Shown in pieces: positions 41,439 through 52,741 of a stretch of 64,000 nucleotides of DNA. The position numbers were made by a program, and so were the translations under genes. Source of the stretch: Gammaproteobacteria bacterium (GTDB lineage Bacteria; Pseudomonadota; Gammaproteobacteria; GRL18); contig WFNB01000069.1 of the NCBI GenBank assembly GCA_015488755.1, forward strand, positions 60,817 to 124,816, written 5' to 3'. Numbering within the stretch: the stretch's first letter is position 1; each line of letters opens with the position of its first letter. Under the pieces are notes generated by a model that saw only the letters and a program-made list of their open reading frames with translations, made no database searches and had not been told where the DNA came from.

Positions 41439-43643
41439 TTAGCGAACCGAAATTGAGTCATCCATAATTTTAGGCGTGATGAATATCATCAGTTCTTCCT
41501 TGTCTTCACTGGATGTCTTCGCTCTAAAGGCCGCACCAATCACAGGAATATCACCTAAAACTGGGACAGAATCCGTACCATGACCTGTAGCCTGCTCAAA
41601 GATACCACCAAGAACAATCGTATCGCCATTATCAACTAATACTGTTGTAGTCACTTCTTTGGTATCAATAGTGGGTACGCCTAGTACAGTATTATTAAAG
41701 TCAGGTCTATCCTTATTAATTTTAAGCTCCATAAAGACTTTCTTGCCTGGAATAACCAAGGGCGTAACATCTAATTGCAGTACGGCATCAATAAATTTTA
41801 TAGTATTACCACTGATGTTTTGTTCTAAATAAGGAATTTTTGCACCTTGCTTAATATGTGCTGGTTTACCATTCGCTGTCACTACTCTTGGACTGGAAAT
41901 CAATTCAATTGTACCCTCTTCCTGAGAGGCTGAGATTTCCAAATCAACTAAATAGCCACTATGAAGCAAGCCAAACGTAATACCTAATATATTCTTTTGT
42001 GCTGAACCTAAGTCAACCTGACCAGCACTGGTTTGAGCACCAAAACGAGGTTCACGCACTGGAGCAGGTAGCAAACCCTGACCTAGAGGTACATCTGAAG
42101 GGAAAAAATGTGTTACTTTGCCTTGATCATCAACCGTTTCATAATCACGAGTCAAGCCTCGATTAGAAGCTCCGGTCGTAACCTGACCTGGATTTTTATT
42201 CTCACCACGACCATTAGTTGATCGAAAGTTCCAGTTCAAACCCATTTCTCGGTTAAACTTATCGGAAGCAGAAACGACTCGCGCATCAATTAGCACTTGT
42301 CTAACAGGCGTATCTAATTCTTTAATTAATTTTCTCAGTTGAGAAATATTACGAGCAGTATCACGAATAACTAATTGATTACTTCTATCATCTGCAACAA
42401 AGGTCGCTCTTGAAGAAATAAAAGAAAATCCTTCTGAATCTGCATCGCCCTCAGCACCGGTTGTATCGGTCACCTGATTTTTAGTGCTCTCAGGGTTTGC
42501 CATATCATTTAATATTTGTTCAATAGTCGTCGCTGGAACGTAGCGCAATTGAATTGTTTCTGTAACCAGCGGTAACAAATCAGCGATCTGTTTTTTAGAC
42601 TCTAATTCTTGCTTTTCAATAGCCGCTAATTCTTCAGCAGGAGCCACACGCATTACATTACCTTCTTCACGCATCCCCAAGCCCTTAGTTTTTAGAATAA
42701 TAGCCAAGGCCTGATCCCAAGGTACATTTTTTAAACGCAGTGTAATGCTACCATTAACCGTATCACTGGTAACCATGTTTTTACCTGTGAAGTCAGCAAT
42801 CAATTGTAGCACTGCACGCACTTCAATATCTTGAAAGTTTAAAGACAAACGCTCACCTGTATACCCAAACTTAGCCTTCTCTTTTGCTTCTTTTTGTGCT
42901 TTTGTTAACCCTTTGACTTCAATAGTAAATGTCCTTCCAGCTTGGTAACCTAAATGGTCAAATTCACCATTGGTATCAACAACCATTTTAATATTATTGC
43001 CTGAACTCGTGGTATCAATAAATAATACGGGGGTACTAAAATCTTTAACATCAAGACGACGTTCTAAGTTACTCGGTAAGCTCACATTTTCAATGTCAAC
43101 AACCAACTTCTCAAACTCTTGCTTGATATTCACATTAGACGGCTTATCTGTAAAAGAAATAATAATACGTCCTTCGCCCTCGCTGCCTAATTGGAAATCA
43201 ATATTACTAATACTATTTTTACCCAGAGCAGACGTCTTACCGGCAACATTAGCATCATTTAAGACAATGACAACATTATTGCCATCAATTTCTGTTGAGT
43301 ATTTGGTCAGCGCAACCATATTTAAAACAACACGGGTTCGCCCTCCTGCGGCAACTGCTGTAATACTTCGAGCAAGACCAATACCGATTGTTTGGCGTTT
43401 TTTGCTAAGTGCAACACCGGTTCCAGGAAAGTCAAAGGCAATTCTTGCAGGAGAATCAATCGTAAAAATTCCTGGCTCAGGTGCTGCTTCACTAAATTTT
43501 AAAACAATTTGAATTTTATCCCCTGGAATTGAGGCAAATGATATATCTTCAAGCACATTGCTCGCATGTGCGCTCATTACACTCATCGATATTAGCCATA
43601 AAGCAGCCATTAATAATGGTTTAAAAGTCATTTTATTGTTCAT
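41439..43643 (-). CDS. pilQ: Type IV pilus secretin PilQ
   Basis: The 734-residue protein has a signal peptide (ending SVMSAHA-SN) and two AMIN domains (about 30-135 and 145-245). An STN/secretin N0 domain begins near 268 (LSLNFQDIEVRAVLQLIADF), then comes a secretin N1 domain, and the secretin barrel domain ends with VPVLGDIPVIGAAFR. It forms the outer-membrane ring through which the pilus passes. It is the last gene of pilMNOPQ and is followed by a terminator. Confidence 0.97.
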   Translation of the reverse strand: MNNKMTFKPLLMAALWLISMSVMSAHASNVLEDISFASIPGDKIQIVLKFSEAAPEPGIFTIDSPARIAFDFPGTGVALSKKRQTIGIGLARSITAVAAGGRTRVVLNMVALTKYSTEIDGNNVVIVLNDANVAGKTSALGKNSISNIDFQLGSEGEGRIIISFTDKPSNVNIKQEFEKLVVDIENVSLPSNLERRLDVKDFSTPVLFIDTTSSGNNIKMVVDTNGEFDHLGYQAGRTFTIEVKGLTKAQKEAKEKAKFGYTGERLSLNFQDIEVRAVLQLIADFTGKNMVTSDTVNGSITLRLKNVPWDQALAIILKTKGLGMREEGNVMRVAPAEELAAIEKQELESKKQIADLLPLVTETIQLRYVPATTIEQILNDMANPESTKNQVTDTTGAEGDADSEGFSFISSRATFVADDRSNQLVIRDTARNISQLRKLIKELDTPVRQVLIDARVVSASDKFNREMGLNWNFRSTNGRGENKNPGQVTTGASNRGLTRDYETVDDQGKVTHFFPSDVPLGQGLLPAPVREPRFGAQTSAGQVDLGSAQKNILGITFGLLHSGYLVDLEISASQEEGTIELISSPRVVTANGKPAHIKQGAKIPYLEQNISGNTIKFIDAVLQLDVTPLVIPGKKVFMELKINKDRPDFNNTVLGVPTIDTKEVTTTVLVDNGDTIVLGGIFEQATGHGTDSVPVLGDIPVIGAAFRAKTSSEDKEELMIFITPKIMDDSISVR

Positions 43644-43767
43644 AGTTTTCTCTCTAATATTCCCTGACTACTTATTTTATTATTTCCAACTATTGTTAGA
43701 AGTTGTCTAAACTCATTTTTATTACCGATAACTCTTTTAGTTAACACTCGCTATCAGCAACCAAACT

Positions 43768-44277
43768 TTACTCACTCAAAGCAATTGATGCCTTACGTTC
43801 TATCCAACCGCCTGCACCATCAGAAACTAATTCACGAAGAGCAACTTCTTCCTCACTAATAGAAATAACCTCTCCATAATTTTTTCCCATGTGATGACCA
43901 ATAGCCACCCTATGCAATAAACCATCAGGATCTTCAATTAAAATCCAGTCCACACTATTTTGATTCAGGGTACCAACCATCCTAAGACTATCTAATGAAA
44001 AATCTTCTAATGGCTCTCTAGGACGATTTTCATCTGGGCGTGGACCCCGATAAGCCCCACCGGCCACCTCAATATCAACAACAGGTTTAAAGGGATCACG
44101 AATATCTTGTGCATTATAAACATAAGGGGGATAGTTTATAAATTCTGGCAGAGCCTTCACAGTCCCTTTATGCGTTGCTTTTGTTTTCTTTACAAAGGCC
44201 TGTAAGTCACTCATGTCATTAGAAACACAACCCGATAGTGTTGTTAATGAGCCTATTAATAATAATATTTTTTTCAT
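43768..44277 (-). CDS. pilP: Type IV pilus lipoprotein PilP
   Basis: From the ATG at 44277 the protein has 169 residues. It begins with a lipoprotein signal peptide with lipobox LSGC, so it is anchored in the inner membrane by a lipid. The block YNAQDIRDPFKPVV and the later LDSLRMVGTL and WILIEDPDGLLHRVAIGHHMG segments are typical of PilP. A TTG five codons upstream also reads in frame, but the ATG gives a standard signal peptide. PilP links the PilNO complex to the PilQ secretin. Confidence 0.95.
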   Translation of the reverse strand: MKKILLLIGSLTTLSGCVSNDMSDLQAFVKKTKATHKGTVKALPEFINYPPYVYNAQDIRDPFKPVVDIEVAGGAYRGPRPDENRPREPLEDFSLDSLRMVGTLNQNSVDWILIEDPDGLLHRVAIGHHMGKNYGEVISISEEEVALRELVSDGAGGWIERKASIALSE

Positions 44278-44325
44278 TTGAAGCTGTCTCAATTATCTTA
44301 TCTAATTGTTAAGTATTACAATTAA

Positions 44326-45006
44326 TTACTTTTTGCTGCGTCTTCTTTTCTTGGTTTTTGAATTTGATGATTCCAACTCATCTTCATCCAAATAACGATA
44401 CGTTTTAGCGACCAATGTGATGGTCAACTTTTTATCACTATCAATATTTTGAGGCTTAGCGACCTTATTACCTCTCTTATCCTTAATTTCTTTTTCTGAA
44501 ACAGGCTTCATTTGCACATCATGTATAGTAACAATACGAGGCAAAGCAGCAATCCCCGAGGCAAAATTACCAAAATCATGATAACCACCCGTTACTTTAA
44601 TATTCACAGGCAGTTCCGCATAAAATTCCTTTCTAATTTCCTCTAAGGGTTTAAATAAACTAAACTCGAGGTTATTACTTAAGCCTGTCTGAGATATTTC
44701 AACGAGCAGATCGGCTACTTCTGTTTTTTGTGGCAACTGTCTTAGCATAGAACCAAAACGCTTTTCCATATCAGCCATTTGCTGTTTATAGGCTTCAAGG
44801 TTTGAAGCTTTTCCTTGTTTTTCTCTAAATTCTTTTTTTAATGGCTCTTCTTTAAGTTCAACCTTTTCTAGCTCAGCGATCGAGTCTTGTATAAAATAGT
44901 AAAAACCACCACCTAAAACCAAAGCAAAAACAATAACTGCGGCAATAATTCGGGCACCTAATGGCCAGCTACCAATATTCTCAAAATCCAATTCATTTAA
45001 GTTCAT
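44326..45006 (-). CDS. pilO: Type IV pilus assembly protein PilO
   Basis: The 226-residue protein has one N-terminal membrane helix (about 19-39), a coiled coil (about 45-85) and a ferredoxin-like periplasmic domain (LPVNIKVTGGYHDFGNFASG, split). It pairs with PilN in the inner-membrane alignment complex. The C terminus is strongly basic (KTKKRRRSKK). The start is 3 bases after the pilN stop. Confidence 0.95.
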   Translation of the reverse strand: MNLNELDFENIGSWPLGARIIAAVIVFALVLGGGFYYFIQDSIAELEKVELKEEPLKKEFREKQGKASNLEAYKQQMADMEKRFGSMLRQLPQKTEVADLLVEISQTGLSNNLEFSLFKPLEEIRKEFYAELPVNIKVTGGYHDFGNFASGIAALPRIVTIHDVQMKPVSEKEIKDKRGNKVAKPQNIDSDKKLTITLVAKTYRYLDEDELESSNSKTKKRRRSKK

Positions 45007-45009
45007 AGC

Positions 45010-45611
45010 TTATCCCTTCTTATCTTTTTTATTTTTATCTTTGGGGGCGGCCTGCTGTGATGTTAACGTAAACTCACTATAACCCTTGGGATTCGCCTTT
45101 TTCTTATTACCCTTTGTATTATCTGATTTTTTACTCTGGATAACTTTCAAGCTTGGATTTTCTATCCATTCAGCCCTTTCTATATTTCTCATATAGGCTG
45201 ATACCCTCGCATTAGATTGAGCAATACCAATAAAAGTTAGAGCCTTCTTTGCCTGCTTGAACTCGGTCAGATGAACACCTTCAGGCAGTACTTTCACCAA
45301 GTCATCCAACATATGAACACTTTCTGAGCGATTACCCTGAAGTTCCTGAATCACATTCATACGAGCCAGCAGATCTGCTTTTTTCTTCTCTAATGCTTTA
45401 ATTTCAGCAATTGCTTTTTCAACTTTTTTAATTTCATTGGAAATGTAGCTATTACGTGAGCTCTGATAATCAATCATTGCATCTAACTGCATTTGAACTG
45501 CAAAAATAGCACCGATACCCGCAAAAAAAGCAACAACTAACAAAGCATAAAATTGTTGTTCAATAAGCTTGCGTTTTTCTTCACGCCAATTAAGTAAGTT
45601 AATTTTAACCA

Positions 45612-45612
<1 letters not shown>
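45010..45612 (-). CDS. pilN: Type IV pilus assembly protein PilN
   Basis: The 200-residue protein begins MVKINLLNWREEKRK, the short cytoplasmic motif that docks into PilM. A membrane helix (about 22-42), a coiled coil and a PilN-type periplasmic domain (LPEGVHLTEFKQAKKALTF) follow. Its ATG overlaps the pilM stop (TAATG), indicating translational coupling. The C-terminal tail is Lys-rich. Confidence 0.96.
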
Positions 45613-46785
<1,173 letters not shown>

Positions 46786-47358
46786 TTACCTTCACTTCAC
46801 TATTCACTTCTTACTTATTTCTTATCACTTCCTACTTCGACTACATGAATTTAAATGATCACTTTAAGTAATAGGCAACATAGAAATTCAATAACTTACA
46901 ATACAATCATAATGTATTAGATTAATTTTGCAAGTCTCCAGTAAAGAAAAATAGCATTTATTTGAACTATTACCTGCTGAGACGTCTAATATAACGATTA
47001 AGTCAGAGACAAGCAGGCAATAATACATTAATAAACATGAGTTTAAATCATCATCGATACTGGGTTTTATATGAGCTTAGAAACTGGTTAAATTACCTTA
47101 GATTATAAATAAAGAGAACTAAGTCCCTTTTTTCTTTATTATTATACTTTGATTATATAGTCTAAATGAGCAACTAGCCGTCGCTACAATGCACTCAAAC
47201 TAAACACATTCTATTTTTCACATTCTATTTTTCTTCTTTTAGCATATTATACTCTTAAGCCAATTAAGTCGAGTAATTCAATCGGTTAGAGAATCTTTGT
47301 ATGATAATACATTAATTCATACAATCAAGAGAACCTATAATTATTTTTCTAAAAACGA

Positions 47359-47387
47359 GTGTGATATCACACAAAAAGCTCTATAAT
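47359..47387 (+). promoter_or_regulatory. mrcA promoter with overlapping palindrome
   Basis: A perfect TATAAT (47382-47387) lies 42 bases before the mrcA ATG. The -35 area is occupied by a perfect 14-base palindrome GTGTGATATCACAC (47359-47372). The half-sites resemble CRP half-sites, but the 2-base spacing is not the CRP spacing of 6. A regulator binding here would overlap RNA polymerase. Confidence 0.45.
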
Positions 47388-47429
47388 TGAGTATATTATT
47401 CAATCATATTAACACCAACTTGGGCTACT

Positions 47430-49874
47430 ATGCGCCGTTTATACCAACTTTTTCTGACTCTTCTCACACTTTTTCTCAGCATTGCCATACTTTCTGTGAT
47501 CAGCATCACATCAGCTTACATTTATTTTGAACCCAAACTGCCTGATATTGATAGATTAAAAGATGTAAAACTTATTGTTCCTCTAAGAGTGTACTCCTCA
47601 GACAATAAACTCCTAGCTGAATTTGGCAATACAAAACGCGAACCCATTAGCTATAAGGAAATTCCCAAAACATTTGTCCAGGCAATTATTTCAGCAGAGG
47701 ATGAAAATTTTTTCCATCACCCCGGCGTGGATTATAAGGGTATCCTACGAGCAGCTATGCATTTACTTAAAACAGGGAAAAAAGGTCAGGGTGGCAGCAC
47801 AATTACCATGCAAGTTGCACGTAACTTCTTTTTGACACGCAATAAAACATATCTGCGTAAAATTAATGAGATATTTCTATCTTTTAAAATTGAGAAAGAG
47901 CTTTCTAAACAAGAGATTATGGCTTTATATGTTAATAAAATATTTCTTGGCCATCGTTCCTACGGCATTGCCGCTGCATCGAAAGTATATTATGGCAAAA
48001 AACTCAGTGATTTATCGCTTGAACAATACGCCATGATCGCAGGCTTACCCAAAGCCCCCTCTACTTTTAATCCGATTACTAATCCTAAACGAGCAACAGT
48101 GCGACGCAACTATGTATTGTCTCGAATGAAACAATTACATTATATTTCTCAAGAACAATATAATAAGGCAATAAAAACGGTTGATGATGCAGAAATTCAT
48201 ATGCCCAATATTGAGCTTAAAGCCCCTTATGTAGCAGAAATGGTACGTTCACAAATGATCGAAAAATATGGCAATGCTGCCTATAATGCTGGTTACAATG
48301 TTTATACATCCATTTCTAGCAAGCTACAAAATGCAGCAGACACCGCCCTTCGTTCAGCACTTATGAGCTATGAACACCGTCATGGCTATAAAGGCGTGAT
48401 AAAACACATTGACTTACTACCCAACACCCCAGTTTTAGAGCAATTAAAGGTATTAAATGACCTTCAGCCTGTAGGTCACTTACAACCGGCATTAGTCACC
48501 CAAATTATTACTCCAGAAACTGCTACCACTGAAAAAAAGGCTCAGAAGAAAAAAACAAGCAATAAACAATATGCTCAAATTTTATTAAAAAACGGCAATA
48601 CCGTTTCTTTATTATGGAAACACATCAAATGGGCAAAAAAATACATTAATGATCGCCGCATGGGCCATTCACCTAAAAAAATAGAAGACATTTTTTTGAC
48701 CGGTGATGTTATTTATGTGGAACCACTCAAAGACCAGCAATATGCCTTAGCACAAATTCCAGAAGCATCAGCCGCTTTAGTTTCACTAAACCCTCAAAAC
48801 GGTGCTATCAATGCCCTAGTGGGTGGCTTTGATTATTACCATAGCAAATTTAATCGAGTTCTTCAGGCAAAACGCCAACCCGGCTCAAACTTCAAACCGT
48901 TTATTTATTCTGCCGCACTTAATAAAGGTTACACCACAGCAACCTTAATTAATGATGCCCCAGTTGTGTTTAAAGACAGTTATTTAGAGGGGTTTTGGCG
49001 ACCTGATAATTACAGTGGTAAGTTTTTTGGCCCAACTCGGCTACGAAAAGGCTTAATAAAATCCAGAAACTTAGTATCTATTCGTATCCTTCGAGATATC
49101 GGCATAAACTATGCCATTGACTATGTACAACGTTTTGGATTTATACCTGAAGAATTACCTAAGAACCTATCTCTAGCACTAGGCAGCGCCACATTAACCC
49201 CAATGCAAATTGCTCGAGCCTACGCAATGCTTGCTAATGGCGGCTATGATGTCAAACCGTGGTTTATTAGTCGAATAGAAGACGCTCACCATAAGATTAT
49301 ATTTAAACAACGCTATACTCAAGTTTGTAGCCCTGACTACCCAAAAGAAAATTGTCCAGAAGATGACAGTTTACACGCTCCCCGTATTGCTGAAGAAGAT
49401 AATATTTTTCTCATGACAACCATCTTACGTGATGTTATCAAACGGGGAACCGGAACAAAAGCTCTCAAATTAAAACGTAACGATTTGGCAGGAAAAACAG
49501 GTACCACAAATGACCAATTGGATGCATGGTTTTCTGGTTTTAATCGCCAAATTATGGCAACGGCTTGGGTTGGCTTTGATACCCCACGTTCATTAGGCCG
49601 AATAGAATTTGGTGGTACTGCTGCGTTGCCTATGTGGATTGATTTTATGAGAGTTGCTTTAAAGGATATGCCAGAACAACCCTTAAGAAAGCCAGAAAAC
49701 ATTATTACCGTGAAAATTGACTCTGAAACAGGACTCTTAGCCAGCCCATCATCCAGTAAGTCACAATATGAATTCTTTATTGATGGCACCGAACCCAAAC
49801 GCACCACTAACGTCTCAGATTCAGGTGATCCTTCAAACTCAAGTAGTGAAACGGTTAATGAGGACTTATTCTAG
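47430..49874 (+). CDS. mrcA: Penicillin-binding protein 1A
   Basis: The 814-residue bifunctional peptidoglycan synthase has a membrane anchor near residues 8-32. The glycosyltransferase domain has SAEDENFFHHPGVDYKG with the catalytic Glu and GGSTITMQVARNFFL. An OB-like insertion follows. The transpeptidase domain has the S-x-x-K box in RQPGSNFKPFIY, the S-x-N box in KSRNLVS, and the K-T-G box in LAGKTGTTND. The C-terminal tail is Ser/Asp-rich and disordered. In E. coli mrcA is also divergent from the pilM homologue (hofM), so the neighbourhood is conserved. Confidence 0.97.
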   Translation: MRRLYQLFLTLLTLFLSIAILSVISITSAYIYFEPKLPDIDRLKDVKLIVPLRVYSSDNKLLAEFGNTKREPISYKEIPKTFVQAIISAEDENFFHHPGVDYKGILRAAMHLLKTGKKGQGGSTITMQVARNFFLTRNKTYLRKINEIFLSFKIEKELSKQEIMALYVNKIFLGHRSYGIAAASKVYYGKKLSDLSLEQYAMIAGLPKAPSTFNPITNPKRATVRRNYVLSRMKQLHYISQEQYNKAIKTVDDAEIHMPNIELKAPYVAEMVRSQMIEKYGNAAYNAGYNVYTSISSKLQNAADTALRSALMSYEHRHGYKGVIKHIDLLPNTPVLEQLKVLNDLQPVGHLQPALVTQIITPETATTEKKAQKKKTSNKQYAQILLKNGNTVSLLWKHIKWAKKYINDRRMGHSPKKIEDIFLTGDVIYVEPLKDQQYALAQIPEASAALVSLNPQNGAINALVGGFDYYHSKFNRVLQAKRQPGSNFKPFIYSAALNKGYTTATLINDAPVVFKDSYLEGFWRPDNYSGKFFGPTRLRKGLIKSRNLVSIRILRDIGINYAIDYVQRFGFIPEELPKNLSLALGSATLTPMQIARAYAMLANGGYDVKPWFISRIEDAHHKIIFKQRYTQVCSPDYPKENCPEDDSLHAPRIAEEDNIFLMTTILRDVIKRGTGTKALKLKRNDLAGKTGTTNDQLDAWFSGFNRQIMATAWVGFDTPRSLGRIEFGGTAALPMWIDFMRVALKDMPEQPLRKPENIITVKIDSETGLLASPSSSKSQYEFFIDGTEPKRTTNVSDSGDPSNSSSETVNEDLF

Positions 49875-49980
49875 TAGCTAAGATAACAACAGAATAACTC
49901 TCCCTGCAGTCATTTTTTGCTTAAACTATTATCCTAAATAAATCAATTGAACCTACTGCGAATTTCCATAGCACTGAATC

Positions 49981-50060
49981 TACAAGGCTTTGCAGAATAT
50001 TTTGACTTCACCCGTAGGGTTGACTACGAATAAAGTCAAAATAACCTGCAAATCCTTGTA
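49981..50060. repeat. 80-base inverted-repeat element (MITE-like)
   Basis: A 28-base left arm (49981-50008, starting TACAAGGCTTTGCAG) is matched by the reverse complement of 50033-50060 with three mismatches. The centre has its own small hairpin CGTAG-GGTTGA-CTACG. The element lies in the 222-base gap between mrcA and malic enzyme, which converge on it. It has no strong T-run, so it is more like a small palindromic mobile element than a terminator. Short chance frames across it are not genes. Confidence 0.75.
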
Positions 50061-50096
50061 TCTCCAGCACTCTGATCATTCTCGCTACGATTCAAC

Positions 50097-51374
50097 TTAT
50101 TTATTTAGGATTATCCTAGGTTTATACTCCATTCTAGCAACCCCACTGACAATAGCCGCTTTGGCAACAGCTTGAGGAACGCTTAGAATTAACCTTGGAT
50201 CAAACGGTTTTGGAATAATATAATCTCGACCAAACTCTAGGGCATCCATACCATACGCTTGTAACACTTCATCAGGAATGGAAAGCTTTGTTAAGTCTGC
50301 TAATGCCTTAACTGCTGCCAATTCCATTTGAGTATTAATTTTTGATGCTCTGACATCCAATGCACCACGAAAAATAAACGGAAAGCCCAATACATTATTT
50401 ATCTGATTAGGATAATCCGATCGCCCTGTCGCCATAATTAAATCGTTTCTCACTGCATGAGCAATATCCGGATCAATCTCTGGATCAGGATTTGACAAAG
50501 CAAACACAATCGGTTTTTCAGCCATTGCAACAATCATAGCAGGGCTAACCAAATTAGACCCAGATACCCCAATCAAGACATCAGCACCTCGCATGGCATC
50601 AGAAAGTGTTCTATCATCGGTATGACTGGCAAATTCCTGTTTATAAATATTGAGATCATCTCGACCAGCATACACAACACCTTTTCGATCAACCAAATTA
50701 ATTTGTTGCTTGCTAACTCCGAGGGACAGCAATAAACGCATAGCAGCAATACCTGCTGAACCAGCACCTAAACAGACAATTTTAATGTCTTCGATATTTT
50801 TTTCTTGTAACTCCAGAGCATTAAGCAAACCCGCAGCAATAATAATTGCCGTACCATGTTGATCATCATGAAACACTGGAATATCCAAACGTTCGCTTAA
50901 TTCCCTTTCAATTTCAAAGCAGTGGGGAGCAGCAATATCTTCCAAGTTAATACCACCAAAGGTAGGCGCAATACTGGCTACCGTCTCAATAAAGGACTCC
51001 TGAGAGCTTGCTTTTACTTCCAGATCAAAGACATCAATGTCAGCAAATTGTTTAAATAGTACCGCTTTGCCCTCCATCACAGGCTTACCAGCTAAAGCCC
51101 CAACATTGCCTAGACCTAATACCGCTGTACCATCAGAAATAACAGCAACAAGGTTTCCCTTATTCGTATATTGATAAGCCATATCAGAATTTTTAGCAAT
51201 CTCACGAACAGGCTCGGCCACACCTGGAGTATAGGCCAAGGATAATTCTTCTTGGGTTTGGCAAGGCTTAGAAGGTACAACACGGATTTTACCAGGTAAA
51301 GGATAGGCATGATACTCAAGAGTCTGTTCACGCAATGAGTCATTAAAATTATGTTTTCTAGCATGATCAGACAT
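50097..51374 (-). CDS. Malic enzyme, short MaeB-like form
   Basis: The 425-residue enzyme oxidatively decarboxylates malate to pyruvate. It has [15 protein letters not shown] with the catalytic Tyr, the [20 protein letters not shown] segment with Lys, the metal-binding FDLEV and [15 protein letters not shown], and the dinucleotide site [17 protein letters not shown]. coli MaeB has a C-terminal phosphotransacetylase-like domain (759 residues in total); that domain is absent here. The cofactor (NAD or NADP) cannot be told with confidence. Confidence 0.93.
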   Translation of the reverse strand: MSDHARKHNFNDSLREQTLEYHAYPLPGKIRVVPSKPCQTQEELSLAYTPGVAEPVREIAKNSDMAYQYTNKGNLVAVISDGTAVLGLGNVGALAGKPVMEGKAVLFKQFADIDVFDLEVKASSQESFIETVASIAPTFGGINLEDIAAPHCFEIERELSERLDIPVFHDDQHGTAIIIAAGLLNALELQEKNIEDIKIVCLGAGSAGIAAMRLLLSLGVSKQQINLVDRKGVVYAGRDDLNIYKQEFASHTDDRTLSDAMRGADVLIGVSGSNLVSPAMIVAMAEKPIVFALSNPDPEIDPDIAHAVRNDLIMATGRSDYPNQINNVLGFPFIFRGALDVRASKINTQMELAAVKALADLTKLSIPDEVLQAYGMDALEFGRDYIIPKPFDPRLILSVPQAVAKAAIVSGVARMEYKPRIILNK

Positions 51375-51449
51375 TAACGATTCCCTTTAATAAGAAGCAG
51401 ATACATATTCACTCTATTTGGAGATTCCTATCACAGTTTCAAGTATAGC

Positions 51450-52244
51450 CTAAAAATTGAGATCATACCTTGTACGAACATGAATGGATTGCCGACCATT
51501 ATAAACATTAACCCAACCTCTAACATAAACCCTCTGCCCCACCAATGTTTTAAGAGCAAGCTGTGGAAAATATTTTCTATCTTTTTTGGCAATACGAATA
51601 GAGAGTTTCGCCGTCAATGCTAAATAAATACTTTTACGACTCTCACTATAGTGATTAATTACCCCTTGGATATAGAAATAACCCTTACTACTTGAGTCTA
51701 GCAGTGTTGCATCAAGCCATTGATTTTCTGACAATTGCCAAATACCTAAATGCTGTTTCTGAATACGTTGTTCAATAGAGCGATAACACTGAATACGAGC
51801 ATCATTAGGTGGTATCACAAGAGCGTGCGCCAACCCTTTAGCTAATAAAATTTCTTCAACACTGCGACCATCAGATGTATTAACATAAGCAAGAGTACGC
51901 CCATAGCGATCTTTTTTATCTCGATCATAAGTAAGACCTACACGCTTATTTTTATCCAATAAATGAGAGAGAGCACGGCGTGCTTTTTTGGCAAAAGCCT
52001 GTGACGGCTGACCTCGATAACCAATCTCTGGGGTATTGATACCAATAATACGAATGCGTCGACCATCTTTTAAAGCTAAAGTATCCCCATCAATAATTTT
52101 AGCAACATAGCCCCACTCATCAACATTTTGTAATTGCTGCTTCTGACTCAGGCAAGATGTGCCACTTGCTATAGATGAATGACATAGAATTAGAAACAAA
52201 CAACTAAGAGGTCGCATAGAATGAAGCATTCTATAAGTTAACAA
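51450..52244 (-). CDS. Secreted thermonuclease-family (SNase-like) nuclease
   Basis: The 264-residue protein has an N-terminal hydrophobic segment (PLSCLFLILCHSSIAS) that acts as a signal peptide. The SNase domain follows (about 46-165): KIIDGDTLALKDGRRIRIIGINTPE with catalytic Asp and Arg, YDRDKKDRYGRTLAYV with Asp/Arg, and LLAKGLAHALV. A C-terminal OB-like region of about 90 residues (GVINHYSESRKSIYLAL, VGQRVYVRGWVN) follows. The TTG at 52244 has an AGGGG site 7 bases upstream; an ATG at 52229 is the alternative. It would degrade nucleic acids in the periplasm or outside the cell. Confidence 0.88.
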   Translation of the reverse strand: MLTYRMLHSMRPLSCLFLILCHSSIASGTSCLSQKQQLQNVDEWGYVAKIIDGDTLALKDGRRIRIIGINTPEIGYRGQPSQAFAKKARRALSHLLDKNKRVGLTYDRDKKDRYGRTLAYVNTSDGRSVEEILLAKGLAHALVIPPNDARIQCYRSIEQRIQKQHLGIWQLSENQWLDATLLDSSSKGYFYIQGVINHYSESRKSIYLALTAKLSIRIAKKDRKYFPQLALKTLVGQRVYVRGWVNVYNGRQSIHVRTRYDLNF

Positions 52245-52285
52245 TATATTTCCCCTAACAAATTACTTTTACAAAATTTTAAGCA

Positions 52286-52319
52286 AAAAAAAAGCACTTT
52301 GAATTCAAAGTGCTTTTTT
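52286..52319 (-). terminator. Strong symmetric terminator after rpmE
   Basis: AAAAAGCACTTTGAATT is followed by its reverse complement, a perfect palindrome with A- and T-runs at its ends. It ends the rpmE transcript on the minus strand and can act both ways. Confidence 0.88.
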
Positions 52320-52338
52320 CTAAACTTTGTATAAACTA

Positions 52339-52548
52339 TTATTTTTTCATGCCATACTTCTGACGGAATTTATCAACACGTCCAGCAGTATCAACTAATT
52401 TTTGCTTACCAGTATAAAATGGGTGGCACTGAGAGCATACCTCAATAGAAAGAGCTTCTTTACCAAGAGTAGAACCTGTAGTAAAACTATGACCACAACT
52501 ACAAGTAACCTGAACGTCATTATATTTTGGGTGGATATCTGCTTGCAT
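52339..52548 (-). CDS. rpmE: 50S ribosomal protein L31 (zinc-binding form)
   Basis: The chosen ATG at 52548 gives 69 residues, starting [20 protein letters not shown]; the frame stays open to 52620, but the extra part is not L31. Cysteines in TCSCGH and EVCSQCHPF form the zinc site, so this is the Cys-containing RpmE type. An AAGG ribosome binding site is about 9 bases upstream. The C terminus [13 protein letters not shown] is typical. Confidence 0.97.
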   Translation of the reverse strand: MQADIHPKYNDVQVTCSCGHSFTTGSTLGKEALSIEVCSQCHPFYTGKQKLVDTAGRVDKFRQKYGMKK

Positions 52549-52741
52549 AATATTAAACCTTATAAAATTCTTAGGCGCCGCCATTAATTTTATCTTTATT
52601 GCATTGACTCTACAAAGCAAGAAAAACTAATACCGCGTCCTTTTTGGGATGCGCAATCATACTCTTCTTTTTTATAAATTTCAAGAAAATATTAGTGCGA
52701 CTCATTTTTTACAAAACAACTTAGTTTACTTACGTTATATG

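Noticed and set aside
47359..47372. CRP binding site upstream of mrcA
   Set aside because: The half-sites TGTGA/TCACA are only 2 bases apart; CRP sites have a 6-base spacer.
49990..50175. 61-codon plus-strand frame between mrcA and malic enzyme
   Set aside because: It reads through the inverted-repeat element and the end of the malic enzyme gene; there is no domain or ribosome binding site.
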